DNA of 64,000 bases from Streptomyces roseolilacinus (GTDB lineage: Bacteria > Actinomycetota > Actinomycetes > Streptomycetales > Streptomycetaceae), in contig NZ_BMSV01000003.1 of assembly GCF_014649335.1 (NCBI RefSeq), positions 1 to 64,000 on the forward strand, in the 5' to 3' direction. Each line of letters starts with the position of its first letter. Position 1 is the stretch's first letter. The notes beneath the pieces were generated by a model. That model saw nothing but the letters and a program-made list of their open reading frames with translations, made no database searches and was not told the origin of the DNA. Made by a program: the position numbers and the translations under genes. Shown here in pieces: positions 37,617 through 46,015 of the stretch.

Positions 37617-39038
37617 GTGCGTACGCGTCTTCTCCCCCTGCTCATCATCCTCATGGCGGGTGTGCTCCTCGCGCTCGGCTTCCCGCTCGCGGGGAGCCTC
37701 GCCGCCGCGCACCAGCAGACGGTGGTCGTCGACCGGATCGACGACACCGCCCGCTTCGCCGCCATCGCCCAGTACGTCACCGAGTCCGGCCCCGGCATCG
37801 ACGAGCGGCGCGCGACCCTCCAGGGCGAACTCGCCCGGTACCACGACGTGTACGGGATCAGGGCGGGCGTGTACTACCGCGACGGCACGGCCATGGCCGC
37901 CGCGCCCGACGGGTGGGTCGTACCGGAGGAGGGGGAGCTGCGCCGGGCGTTCGGCGAGGCCCTGCTCGGCCGCCGGTCGCACGACCCGCCGCAGGTCTGG
38001 CCCTGGCAGGGCGACCCCCGGCTGGCCGTCGCCTCACCCGTGGTGCGGGACGGGGACGTGGTCGCCGTGGTGGTCACCGACTCCCCGACCGGGCAGCTGC
38101 GCTCCCGCATCCTGCACGGCTGGCTGCTGATCGCGGCGGGGGAGTGCGCGGCGATGCTCCTGGCCGTCGGCGCCGCGTTCCGCCTCACCGGCTGGGTGCT
38201 GAAGCCGGTCCGCATCCTGGACGCCGCCACCCACGACATCGCGACGGGGAGGCTCACCGCGCGGGTCGCCGCGTCGGGTGGCCCGCCGGAGCTGAGGCGC
38301 CTGGCCCGGTCGTTCAACGAGATGGCGGACCACGTCGAGGAGGTGCTGGAGCAGCAGCGCGCGTTCGTCGCCGACGCCTCGCACCAGCTCCGCAACCCGC
38401 TCGCCGCGCTGCTGCTGCGGATCGAGCTCCTCGCGCTGGAACTCCCCGAGGGGAACGAGGAGATCGCCTCCGTCCGCACGGAGGGCAAGCGCCTCGCGCG
38501 GGTCCTCGACGACCTGCTGGACCTGGCCCTGGCCGAGCACGCCTCCGTGGACCTGCGGCTGACGGACATCGGGCTGCTGGCGGCCGAGCGCGTCGCGGCC
38601 TGGCGCCCGCTCGCCGAGGAGAAGGGCGTCCGCCTGACCGCCTGCGGGCCCGCGGCCGTCACCGCCTGGGCGGACCCGGTGGCGCTCTCCAGCGCCCTGG
38701 ACGCCGTGATCGACAACGCCCTCAAGTTCACCCCGCCGGGCGAGGAGGTGACCGTCGAGGTGGCGGCGAGCGGCGACGCGTCGACGATCGTGGTGGCCGA
38801 CCACGGGCCGGGGCTCACGGACGAGGAGCTCGCCCGGGTCGGCGACCGCTTCTGGCGCAGCGGCCGCCACCAGAACGTCAAGGGCTCGGGCCTCGGCCTG
38901 TCCATCTGCCGGTCCCTGCTCGCCGCGGGCGGGGGCTCGATCGCCTTCGCCCACAACGACCCCTGCGGCCTGCGCGTGACCCTCACGGTGCCGCGTACGG
39001 CGCCCGAGGAGGCGGAGCCGGCCCTGCCGTCCGCGTGA
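37617..39038 (+). CDS. gluK: Sensor histidine kinase, GluK-like
   Basis: A protein of 473 residues. Two membrane helices (about 7-30 and 168-192) bracket an extracellular sensor of about 135 residues. A HAMP linker follows ([11 protein letters not shown] to [12 protein letters not shown]), then a HisKA box [12 protein letters not shown] with H256, and an ATPase domain with N-box DNALKF, DHGPGL and GSGLGLS. The start is GTG 37617, 31 nt after gluR, with only a weak ribosome site. It is inferred to phosphorylate GluR in response to external glutamate. Confidence 0.87.
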   Translation: MRTRLLPLLIILMAGVLLALGFPLAGSLAAAHQQTVVVDRIDDTARFAAIAQYVTESGPGIDERRATLQGELARYHDVYGIRAGVYYRDGTAMAAAPDGWVVPEEGELRRAFGEALLGRRSHDPPQVWPWQGDPRLAVASPVVRDGDVVAVVVTDSPTGQLRSRILHGWLLIAAGECAAMLLAVGAAFRLTGWVLKPVRILDAATHDIATGRLTARVAASGGPPELRRLARSFNEMADHVEEVLEQQRAFVADASHQLRNPLAALLLRIELLALELPEGNEEIASVRTEGKRLARVLDDLLDLALAEHASVDLRLTDIGLLAAERVAAWRPLAEEKGVRLTACGPAAVTAWADPVALSSALDAVIDNALKFTPPGEEVTVEVAASGDASTIVVADHGPGLTDEELARVGDRFWRSGRHQNVKGSGLGLSICRSLLAAGGGSIAFAHNDPCGLRVTLTVPRTAPEEAEPALPSA

Positions 39039-39057
39039 GGACCGCGGGCGGCCGGTG

Positions 39058-40065
39058 CTACGGCTTGACCGAGCGGTAGTAGCGGCGGGCGCCCTCGTGG
39101 AGGGGCAGCGGATCGGTGTAGATCGCCGTGCGCAGGTCCACCAGCTGCGCGGGGTGGACCACGCGGCCGATGCGGTCCCGGCTGCCGATCACGGTGCGGG
39201 TGATGGCCTCGGTGAGCGCGGCGTCCATCCGGTCCGTCGTCACCAGCAGGTTCGCCACGGCCATGGTCTGCACCGGCTCACGGCCGGGGACCCGGGCGTA
39301 GGCGTCCGGGGGGATCATGGCGGAGCGGTAGTAGCGGTTGGGGCCGCCCCCGCCGTGCACGGTGTCGAGCAGGTCCGTCTCCAGGGGGACCAGCCGGATC
39401 GGGAAGCGCTCCGAGAGCCGCAGGATGGCGTTGGTCGGCAGCCCCCCGGACCAGAAGAACGCGTCGAGCCGCCCCTTCTCCATCAGCCCCGGCATCTTGT
39501 CGATCCCGGCCGGCACCGCGCGCACGCCCGTGGCCGGATCCAGCCCCGCCGCGGACAGCAGCCGGTCCGCGAGCAACCGCACCCCCGACCCGTCCTGCCC
39601 GACCCCCACCCGCAGGCCGCCCAGGTCGCGCACCGACTGGACCGCCGACTCCTGCGGGACCACCAGCTGGACGTAGTCGTCGTACAGCCGGGTGCAGCCG
39701 CGCAGGCGCTTCCAGCCGGGGCGCTTCTCCTGGACGTACGTCGCGACGGCGTCGGCCGTGGCGATGGTGAAATCGGCCTCGCCGGACGCCAGGCGGGCGA
39801 GGTTCTGCTGGGAGCCCTCGCTGTCGCGCAGGTCCGCCCTCACCCCGGGCAGCTCCCGCCCGAGCGCCTCCCGCAGCAGTTCGCCGTACCGCTGGTAGAC
39901 GCCGCTCGGCACCCCCGTGCTGAACGTGACCGCGCCCCGCGGCCCGCTCTCCCCGGCCGGCCGGAGCCACCAGGCCAGCACCGCCGACACCACCAGCAGC
40001 GCGACGCCGGCCCACACCGCCCGGCGGCGGGGGAGGCGGGACGGCGGGGACGGGGCGGAGGACAT
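39058..40065 (-). CDS. TAXI-family solute-binding protein, membrane anchored, without TRAP permease
   Basis: A protein of 335 residues. One N-terminal hydrophobic helix (about 17-36, ending in AWWLRP) has no lipobox, so it probably anchors the protein. The TAXI domain follows with [18 protein letters not shown] and the [13 protein letters not shown] segment, with [12 protein letters not shown] later. TAXI proteins deliver substrates such as glutamate to TRAP transporters. No TRAP membrane subunit is encoded within the window, so its role may be sensing or a scavenged partner elsewhere. It is convergent with gluK (19 bp between stops), which invites but does not prove a link to glutamate sensing. 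Confidence 0.85.
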   Translation of the reverse strand: MSSAPSPPSRLPRRRAVWAGVALLVVSAVLAWWLRPAGESGPRGAVTFSTGVPSGVYQRYGELLREALGRELPGVRADLRDSEGSQQNLARLASGEADFTIATADAVATYVQEKRPGWKRLRGCTRLYDDYVQLVVPQESAVQSVRDLGGLRVGVGQDGSGVRLLADRLLSAAGLDPATGVRAVPAGIDKMPGLMEKGRLDAFFWSGGLPTNAILRLSERFPIRLVPLETDLLDTVHGGGGPNRYYRSAMIPPDAYARVPGREPVQTMAVANLLVTTDRMDAALTEAITRTVIGSRDRIGRVVHPAQLVDLRTAIYTDPLPLHEGARRYYRSVKP

Positions 40066-40185
40066 GGCGCGATCCTGCCAGTCCGCCCCCGCCGAGGGAA
40101 GCCGCGCGCCTCGCCGCCGCCCGGGGGCCGGCCGCCCGGGAGGGCGGGGTTCGCGGTCCGGGGCCGGGGCGCCTCCGGCACCGCC

Positions 40186-40191
40186 TACCCT
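40186..40191 (+). promoter_or_regulatory. -10 element (TACCCT) for a leaderless miaB transcript
   Basis: TACCCT ends 6 nt before ATG 40198, with no Shine-Dalgarno in between. Confidence 0.45.
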
Positions 40192-40197
40192 TGTCCC

Positions 40198-41712
40198 ATG
40201 ACCAGCAGCGACCGGAGCCAGACAGTGGACGTCACGCGTACCTATGCAGTTCGCACCTACGGGTGCCAGATGAACGTCCACGACTCCGAGCGTCTCTCCG
40301 GCCTGCTGGAGGACGCCGGATACGTACGCGCCCCCGAGGGCGCCGACGAGGCCGACGTCGTGGTCTTCAACACGTGCGCGGTGCGCGAGAACGCCGACAA
40401 CAAGCTCTACGGCAACCTCGGCCGCCTCGCCCCGGCGAAGGCCCGCAGGCCCGGCATGCAGATCGCGGTCGGCGGTTGCCTCGCCCAGAAGGACCGCGAC
40501 ACGATCGTGAAGAAGGCGCCGTGGGTCGACGTCGTCTTCGGCACCCACAACATCGGCAAGCTGCCCGTCCTGCTGGAGCGCGCCCGCGTCCAGGAGGAGG
40601 CGCAGGTCGAGATCGCCGAGTCGCTGGAGGCGTTCCCCTCCACGCTCCCGACCCGCCGCGAGTCCGCGTACGCCGCGTGGGTCTCGATCTCCGTCGGCTG
40701 CAACAACACCTGCACCTTCTGCATCGTCCCGGCGCTCCGGGGCAAGGAGAAGGACCGCCGCCCCGGCGACATCCTCGCCGAGATCGAGGCGCTCGTCGCC
40801 GAGGGCGTCTGCGAGATCACCCTCCTCGGCCAGAACGTCAACGCGTACGGCTCCGACATCGGCGACCGCGAGGCGTTCGGCAAGCTCCTGCGCGCCTGCG
40901 GGAAGATCGAGGGCCTGGAGCGCGTCCGCTTCACCTCGCCGCACCCCCGCGACTTCACCGACGACGTCATCGCGGCGATGGCCGAGACGCCGAACGTGAT
41001 GCCGCAGCTGCACATGCCGCTGCAGTCCGGCTCCGACACCGTGCTGAAGGCGATGCGCCGCTCGTACCGCCAGGAGCGCTTCCTCGGCATCATCCACAAG
41101 GTCCGCGCCGCCATCCCGCACGCCGCGATCTCCACCGACATCATCGTGGGCTTCCCCGGCGAGACCGAGGAGGACTTCGAGCAGACGCTGCACACCGTCC
41201 GCGAGGCCCGCTTCGCCCAGGCGTTCACCTTCCAGTACTCCAAGCGCCCCGGCACGCCCGCGGCCGAGATGGAGGGCCAGGTCCCCAAGGAGGTCGTGCA
41301 GGCCCGCTACGAGCGGCTGGTCGCCCTCCAGGAGGAGATCTCCTGGGAGGAGAACAAGAAGCAGGTCGGCCGCACCCTGGAGGTCATGGTCGCGGAGGGC
41401 GAGGGCCGCAAGGACGACGCCACCCGCCGCCTCTCCGGCCGCGCCCCCGACAACCGCCTCGTCCACTTCACCAGGCCGGACGAGGACGTGCGCCCGGGTG
41501 ACGTGGTGACCGTCGAGATCACGTACGCGGCTCCGCACCACCTGCTCGCGGAGGGCCCCGTCACCGCGGTCCGCCGTACGCGCGCGGGAGACGCCTGGGA
41601 GCGGCGCACCACCATCCGGGCGCCCAAGCCGGCGGGCGTCATGCTCGGCCTGCCCGGGATCGGCGCTCCCGCCCCGCTGCCCCCGGCCGCGGACGGCTGC
41701 GCGGTCGTCTGA
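40198..41712 (+). CDS. miaB: tRNA-2-methylthio-N6-isopentenyladenosine synthase MiaB
   Basis: A protein of 504 residues. This radical-SAM methylthiotransferase acts on i6A37 of tRNAs made by MiaA. The N-terminal UPF0004 domain begins [16 protein letters not shown]. The radical SAM cysteines C168, C172 and C175 are in [11 protein letters not shown]. The TRAM domain lies near the C-terminus, followed by about 50 variable residues. The second Cys of the N-terminal cluster is in [10 protein letters not shown] and the third in VGGCLAQK. miaA lies 1.7 kb downstream on the same strand. It is distinguished from RimO by YGCQMN and by TCAVRENA. Confidence 0.97.
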   Translation: MTSSDRSQTVDVTRTYAVRTYGCQMNVHDSERLSGLLEDAGYVRAPEGADEADVVVFNTCAVRENADNKLYGNLGRLAPAKARRPGMQIAVGGCLAQKDRDTIVKKAPWVDVVFGTHNIGKLPVLLERARVQEEAQVEIAESLEAFPSTLPTRRESAYAAWVSISVGCNNTCTFCIVPALRGKEKDRRPGDILAEIEALVAEGVCEITLLGQNVNAYGSDIGDREAFGKLLRACGKIEGLERVRFTSPHPRDFTDDVIAAMAETPNVMPQLHMPLQSGSDTVLKAMRRSYRQERFLGIIHKVRAAIPHAAISTDIIVGFPGETEEDFEQTLHTVREARFAQAFTFQYSKRPGTPAAEMEGQVPKEVVQARYERLVALQEEISWEENKKQVGRTLEVMVAEGEGRKDDATRRLSGRAPDNRLVHFTRPDEDVRPGDVVTVEITYAAPHHLLAEGPVTAVRRTRAGDAWERRTTIRAPKPAGVMLGLPGIGAPAPLPPAADGCAVV

Positions 41713-41773
41713 GCCCACGGCCGCCGGGGCCGGGAGGGACGCCCCGTCCCGGGCCCGGCGGCCGGTCCCGCGT

Positions 41774-41779
41774 TACGCT
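41774..41779 (+). promoter_or_regulatory. -10 element (TACGCT) for a leaderless transcript
   Basis: TACGCT ends 7 nt before ATG 41787, with no Shine-Dalgarno. Confidence 0.5.
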
Positions 41780-41786
41780 GCGGATC

Positions 41787-42515
41787 ATGCTTGTCGCCGC
41801 AGCCGTCTGCCCCTGCCCGCCGCTCCTCGTCCCCGCCGTCGCCGCCGGTGCCGCGCCCGAGCTGGACGACGCGCGCGCGGCCTGCCTCGACGCGCTCGGC
41901 GTGCTGGCCGCCGCGCGCCCCGACCGGCTCGTGGTCGTCGGCCCCGAGGCCGATCCCGGCGCGGGCGGCACCCTCACGTACCCGGAGGGCGCCGCGGGCG
42001 GTTTCCACGGGTTCGGCGTGGACCTCGACGTACGGCTCGGCGCCGGCGGGGCGGAGGACGGCGCCGCGGCCCGCGCCCTGCCGCCGTCGCTGGCCGTGGC
42101 CGCCTGGCTGCTCCAGCGCGCCGACTGGGCGGACGCGCCCGTGGAGGGCGTCGGCGTCGCCGAGCGGCTGGCGCCCGAGCGCTGCTCGGAGGTCGGCCGG
42201 GAGCTCGCCGCGCGGGCCCCGCGGGTCGCCCTGCTGGTGATGGGCGACGGCAGCGCCTGCCGCACCGTCAAGGCGCCCGGGTACCTCGACGAGCGCGCCG
42301 CCGGCTTCGACGAGCGCGCCGCCCGCGCCCTCGGCACCGCCGACACGACCGCCCTGGCGGCGCTGGACGCCGGCCTCGCCCACGAGCTGAAGGCGGCGGG
42401 CCGCGCCCCGTGGCAGGTCCTCGCGGGGGCCGCGCACTCCGCGTCGCCGGCGGGCCGGCTGCTTTACGAGGACGCCCCGTACGGCGTCGGCTACCTGGTC
42501 GCCGTCTGGTCCTGA
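41787..42515 (+). CDS. Class III extradiol dioxygenase subunit B-like protein
   Basis: A protein of 242 residues resembling the actinobacterial family annotated as class III extradiol ring-cleavage dioxygenase, subunit B-like, found between miaB and miaA. The N-terminal CPCPPLLVP segment and the VLAGAAHSA end fit that fold. The iron-binding His residues of true LigB enzymes are not obvious (the N-terminal position is Cys-Pro-Cys-Pro-Pro), so activity is doubtful. Its function is unknown and probably linked to a housekeeping role, given its conserved place. Confidence 0.75.
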   Translation: MLVAAAVCPCPPLLVPAVAAGAAPELDDARAACLDALGVLAAARPDRLVVVGPEADPGAGGTLTYPEGAAGGFHGFGVDLDVRLGAGGAEDGAAARALPPSLAVAAWLLQRADWADAPVEGVGVAERLAPERCSEVGRELAARAPRVALLVMGDGSACRTVKAPGYLDERAAGFDERAARALGTADTTALAALDAGLAHELKAAGRAPWQVLAGAAHSASPAGRLLYEDAPYGVGYLVAVWS

Positions 42516-42576
42516 ACACGGCGGCGGGCGGCCGCGGGGCCCCGTGCCCCGCGGCCGCCCGCCGTGCCGTGCCGGG

Positions 42577-42834
42577 TCATGCCGGCGGTGGTGCCGGCGG
42601 CGCCGGCGGGGCACCGCTCCCGTCGTCCCGGTGGGCGAGCCGGTCCACGGCGTGCCGGGCCTTGACCGTGCCGGTCTCGATCTTGTCGGTGTACTTGCCC
42701 TTGGTCCGCTGGTCGACCATCCGGGCGGCCTTCTCGATGCCGTGGTCGATCCTGTCGCCGTGCTGCTGGGCGAGGTCCGAGACCTTTCCCCTGGCCGGGG
42801 CGAGCTTGGTCTTCAACGTGTCCAGGAAGCTCAT
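42577..42834 (-). CDS. MT0933/Rv0909-type antitoxin-like protein without a visible toxin
   Basis: A protein of 85 residues of the MT0933_antitox family. The signature region contains VSDLAQQHGDRIDHGIEKAA and QRTKGKYTDKIETG. The tail is Pro/Ala-rich. In Mycobacterium the homologue is called an antitoxin, but no toxin gene accompanies it here, and the family is widespread as an orphan in Streptomyces. It begins 69 nt after the stop of the next minus-strand gene. Confidence 0.8.
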   Translation of the reverse strand: MSFLDTLKTKLAPARGKVSDLAQQHGDRIDHGIEKAARMVDQRTKGKYTDKIETGTVKARHAVDRLAHRDDGSGAPPAPPAPPPA

Positions 42835-42903
42835 GGCCCCTCCTCCCTCGAACCGGCCGGTCCGCGCCGGACCGACCGGACGGACCGGCTCCGCCGGCCG
42901 TGC

Positions 42904-43194
42904 CTACGTGCGGGCGCCTTCCCCCGCCTCGTTGTCCGCCGCCTTCCCGGCCGACTGCTGCTTCGGGATCTCCACGCCCTCGGCCGCCTCGTCCGGGGCG
43001 GCCTCGTCGGCGGCCGCCTCCGCGGCCGGTTCCCCGGAGCGCTCCGGGGCCTCCGTCCCGCCCTCCGCCGCGCCCTCTGCGGCCGGCTCCTCCGGGGCGG
43101 CCGTCGGCGCGGTGCCCGCCGCCGCGTCGGTGGCGGCTTCGGCGGTCCGTTCGCCCTTCTCACCCTTTCGGCGAAACCATGCAAAAACGCCCAT
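42904..43194 (-). CDS. Small acidic Ala/Glu-rich protein of unknown function
   Basis: A protein of 96 residues, starting MGVFAWFRRKGEKGE at ATG 43194 with GGAG 6 nt upstream. The rest is low-complexity Ala/Glu/Pro, highly acidic and probably disordered. Aromatic-plus-basic N-termini of this type often contact membranes. The ribosome site and the short conserved N-terminus suggest a real gene; I recall similar MGVFAWFRRK proteins in other Streptomyces at this place. No function is known. It is divergent from miaA. Confidence 0.65.
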   Translation of the reverse strand: MGVFAWFRRKGEKGERTAEAATDAAAGTAPTAAPEEPAAEGAAEGGTEAPERSGEPAAEAAADEAAPDEAAEGVEIPKQQSAGKAADNEAGEGART

Positions 43195-43375
43195 ATCAAC
43201 TCCAAAGCGTACTCGTGTGGGCGAAATCCCGCGCTGTCCGGAGCGCCCCATTGCGTCGCCCGGCGGGGCCGGTCCGTGAACCGGCGGTCGGAACCTCGCA
43301 ACTGGCAACGACGCCGATCGGGCCCCGTCACGTAACTCGTTCGGGGACCGGCCCGACGTTTGCGAGACTGGGGCG

Positions 43376-44314
43376 GTGAGCAGCACAGTCCCCGCCCCCC
43401 GCGTCATCGCCGTCGTCGGCCCCACCGCAGCCGGAAAGTCCGATCTGGGCGTCCATCTGGCGCGGGAGCTCGGCGGCGAGGTCGTCAACGCCGACTCCAT
43501 GCAGCTGTACCGAGGGATGGACATCGGCACCGCCAAGTTGACCCCCGAGGAGCGCGGCGGGATCACCCACCACCTCCTCGACGTCTGGGACGTCACCGAG
43601 ACCGCCAGCGTCGCCGAGTACCAGCGCCTGGCCCGCGCGGAGATCGACCGGCTGCTCGCCGAGGGCCGCACGCCCGTCCTCGTCGGCGGCTCCGGGCTGT
43701 ACGTGCGCGGCGCCATCGACGCCCTGGAGTTCCCCGGCACCGACCCCGCCGTCCGCGCCCGCCTGGAGGCGGAGCTGGAGGAGCACGGCTCGGGCGCCCT
43801 GCACGCCCGGCTCGCCGAGGCCGACCCCGACGCCGCCCGCGCCATCCTCCCCGGCAACGGCCGCCGCGTCGTGCGGGCCCTGGAGGTCATCGAGATCACC
43901 GGCAAGCCCTTCACCGCCAACCTCCCGGGCCACGACTCGGTCTACGACACGATCCAGATCGGCGTCGACGTCGAGCGCCCCGAGCTCGACGCCCGCATCG
44001 CCGCGCGCGTGGACCGGATGTGGGAGGCCGGACTGGTCGACGAGGTGCGCGCACTGGAGGAGCGGGGCCTGCGCGAGGGCCGCACCGCCGCCCGCGCCCT
44101 CGGCTACCAGCAGGTCCTCGCCGCGCTCGCCGGGGAGTGCACCGAACGGGAGGCGCGCGACGAGACCGTGCGCGCCACCAAGCGCTTCGCACGCCGTCAG
44201 GACTCCTGGTTCCGCCGGGATCCGCGGGTCCGGTGGCTCAGTGGCGCCGCCGCCGACCGCGGGGAACTCCCGCGCCGGGCCCTGACGTTCGTCGAACGAG
44301 CGGTTACAGCCTGA
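43376..44314 (+). CDS. miaA: tRNA dimethylallyltransferase MiaA
   Basis: A protein of 312 residues transferring a dimethylallyl group to A37 of tRNAs reading UNN codons, the substrate for MiaB. The P-loop is VVGPTAAGKSDL, followed by NADSMQLYRGMDIGTAK and VGGSGLYVRG. The C-terminal region shows ALGYQQVLAAL and TKRFARRQDSWFRRD, the tRNA-binding segment. The GTG start at 43376 lacks a clear ribosome site and has GAGACT 6 nt upstream. Confidence 0.97.
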   Translation: MSSTVPAPRVIAVVGPTAAGKSDLGVHLARELGGEVVNADSMQLYRGMDIGTAKLTPEERGGITHHLLDVWDVTETASVAEYQRLARAEIDRLLAEGRTPVLVGGSGLYVRGAIDALEFPGTDPAVRARLEAELEEHGSGALHARLAEADPDAARAILPGNGRRVVRALEVIEITGKPFTANLPGHDSVYDTIQIGVDVERPELDARIAARVDRMWEAGLVDEVRALEERGLREGRTAARALGYQQVLAALAGECTEREARDETVRATKRFARRQDSWFRRDPRVRWLSGAAADRGELPRRALTFVERAVTA

Positions 44315-44414
44315 TCACGTGATGGCATCGGGACGCCCTGCCCGTCATTCCGGCGGCCGTGGCCGTGCCATCATCGAGCATCGATCGACCAGTGGATCCG
44401 AGTGGGGAGGGCGC

Positions 44415-44891
44415 GTGGCGATGGAGGCCGGCCCTCGCGACAGAGAACGGCGGGAGGCGCCGGACGGAGGAGACCCGCAGGCGCAGGACGCGCCGCGGCT
44501 CAGTCCGGACGGCCCCGAGCTGACCGAGGACGGGGAGCAGGACATCACCCCCGACGAGGTCGAGGTCGAACTGCGCCCCCAGCGGCGCCTGCGCATCTGG
44601 CAGCTCGCCCCCATCGTCGGCCTCGGCGCGCTCGGCTCCCTGATGTTCGCCTTCCCCCTGGCCTTCGGCTCGGGCGACGGCGGCGCCGTCCTCGCGATGC
44701 TCGGGCTGCTGCTCTGCGGCTGCACGGCCGGCTGGGGCATGATGGCCGCCCGCCGCGTCGGCTACACCTGGCCCGGCCTGCCCCCGCGCGGCTCCGGCGA
44801 GCGCCCCGACTGGCGCGTGGTCGCCCTGTACGCCGCCGGGGTCACCCTGCTGGTCGCCCTCGCCGTCTGGCGGGTTGCCCGCCTCCGCTGA
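44415..44891 (+). CDS. Conserved membrane protein of unknown function
   Basis: A protein of 158 residues. GTG 44415 is set by GGGGAGGGCGC just upstream. An acidic, hydrophilic N-terminus (about 55 residues) precedes three hydrophobic helices: IVGLGALGSLMFAFPLAF, VLAMLGLLLCGCTAGWGMMAA and VVALYAAGVTLLVALAVW. No known domain. It sits between miaA and dapF, where similar membrane proteins occur in other streptomycetes. Confidence 0.75.
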   Translation: MAMEAGPRDRERREAPDGGDPQAQDAPRLSPDGPELTEDGEQDITPDEVEVELRPQRRLRIWQLAPIVGLGALGSLMFAFPLAFGSGDGGAVLAMLGLLLCGCTAGWGMMAARRVGYTWPGLPPRGSGERPDWRVVALYAAGVTLLVALAVWRVARLR

Positions 44892-44950
44892 CGCGGCCCG
44901 CCGGCGCGGTCCACCGACCGGACGCCCCGGCCGCCGCCGTACCGGCCCCG

Positions 44951-44956
44951 TACGAT
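44951..44956 (+). promoter_or_regulatory. -10 element (TACGAT) for a leaderless dapF transcript
   Basis: TACGAT ends 7 nt before GTG 44964, with no Shine-Dalgarno. Confidence 0.5.
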
Positions 44957-44963
44957 TGATCGC

Positions 44964-45836
44964 GTGAGCACCGCACCCATCGCCTTTCTCAAGGGCCACG
45001 GCACCGAGAACGACTTCGTGATCGTGCCCGACCCGGACAACGCCCTCGACCTGCCCGCCGCCCTGGTGGCCAGGGTCTGCGACCGCCGTGCCGGGATCGG
45101 CGGCGACGGGGTGCTGCACGTCGTCCGCAGCGCCGCCCACCCCGAGGCCCGCCACCTGGCCGGCGAGGCCGAGTGGTTCATGGACTACCGCAACGCCGAC
45201 GGCTCGGTCGCCGAGATGTGCGGCAACGGCGTCCGCGTCTTCGCCCGCTACCTGGAGCACGCCGGCCACGTCACGGCCGGCGACATCGCCGTGGCCACCC
45301 GCGCCGGCGTCAAGCAGGTCCACCTCGCGAAGAACGGCGACGTCACCGTCTCGATGGGCCGCGCCGCCCTCCCGGAGGCCGGCGTCACGGTCACCGTCGA
45401 CGGCCGCAGCTGGCCCGCGCGCAACGTCAACATGGGCAACCCCCACGCGGTCGCCTTCGTCGACGACCTCGCCCACGCCGGCACCCTGTACACCGAGCCC
45501 CCGTACGCCCCGGCCGCCGTCTACCCCGACGGCGTCAACATCGAGTTCGTCGCCGACCGCGGCCCCCGGCACGTCGCGATGCGCGTCCACGAGCGCGGCG
45601 CCGCCGAGACCCGCTCCTGCGGTACGGGCGCGTGCGCCGTCGCCGTCGCCACGGCCCGCCGCGACGGCGTCGACCCGGCCGAGACCGGCACGCCCGTCAC
45701 GTACACCGTCGACGTCCTGGGCGGCACGCTGGTGATCACCGAGCTGCCCGACGGGCGGATCGAGATGACCGGACCCGCCGTGATCGTCGCCGAAGGCCGC
45801 ATCGACCCCGCCTGGCTCTCCGGGACGGCCGCCTGA
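44964..45836 (+). CDS. dapF: Diaminopimelate epimerase
   Basis: A protein of 290 residues converting LL- to meso-diaminopimelate for lysine biosynthesis; Streptomyces peptidoglycan mostly uses the LL form, so here it mainly serves lysine. Both catalytic cysteines are present: C86 in EMCGNGVRVF and C219 in RSCGTGACAV. The N-terminal FLKGHGTENDFVIV motif is typical. The start is GTG 44964. Confidence 0.96.
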   Translation: MSTAPIAFLKGHGTENDFVIVPDPDNALDLPAALVARVCDRRAGIGGDGVLHVVRSAAHPEARHLAGEAEWFMDYRNADGSVAEMCGNGVRVFARYLEHAGHVTAGDIAVATRAGVKQVHLAKNGDVTVSMGRAALPEAGVTVTVDGRSWPARNVNMGNPHAVAFVDDLAHAGTLYTEPPYAPAAVYPDGVNIEFVADRGPRHVAMRVHERGAAETRSCGTGACAVAVATARRDGVDPAETGTPVTYTVDVLGGTLVITELPDGRIEMTGPAVIVAEGRIDPAWLSGTAA

Positions 45837-46015
45837 GCCCCCGCGGCGGTCACGGAGCGAAACCGCGGGCGCGCGAACCTCGCTCGAATGGGTGATCCCG
45901 TTCACGCTGAGCGAGAGCGGGACTGCGCCACGTGGTGGGCTCGGTAGCATCAAGCACCGGCAGGGCGGTCACGCCGTCCCCGCCCACCGCCGGTCGACGC
46001 CGCCGGAGGTGCCCC

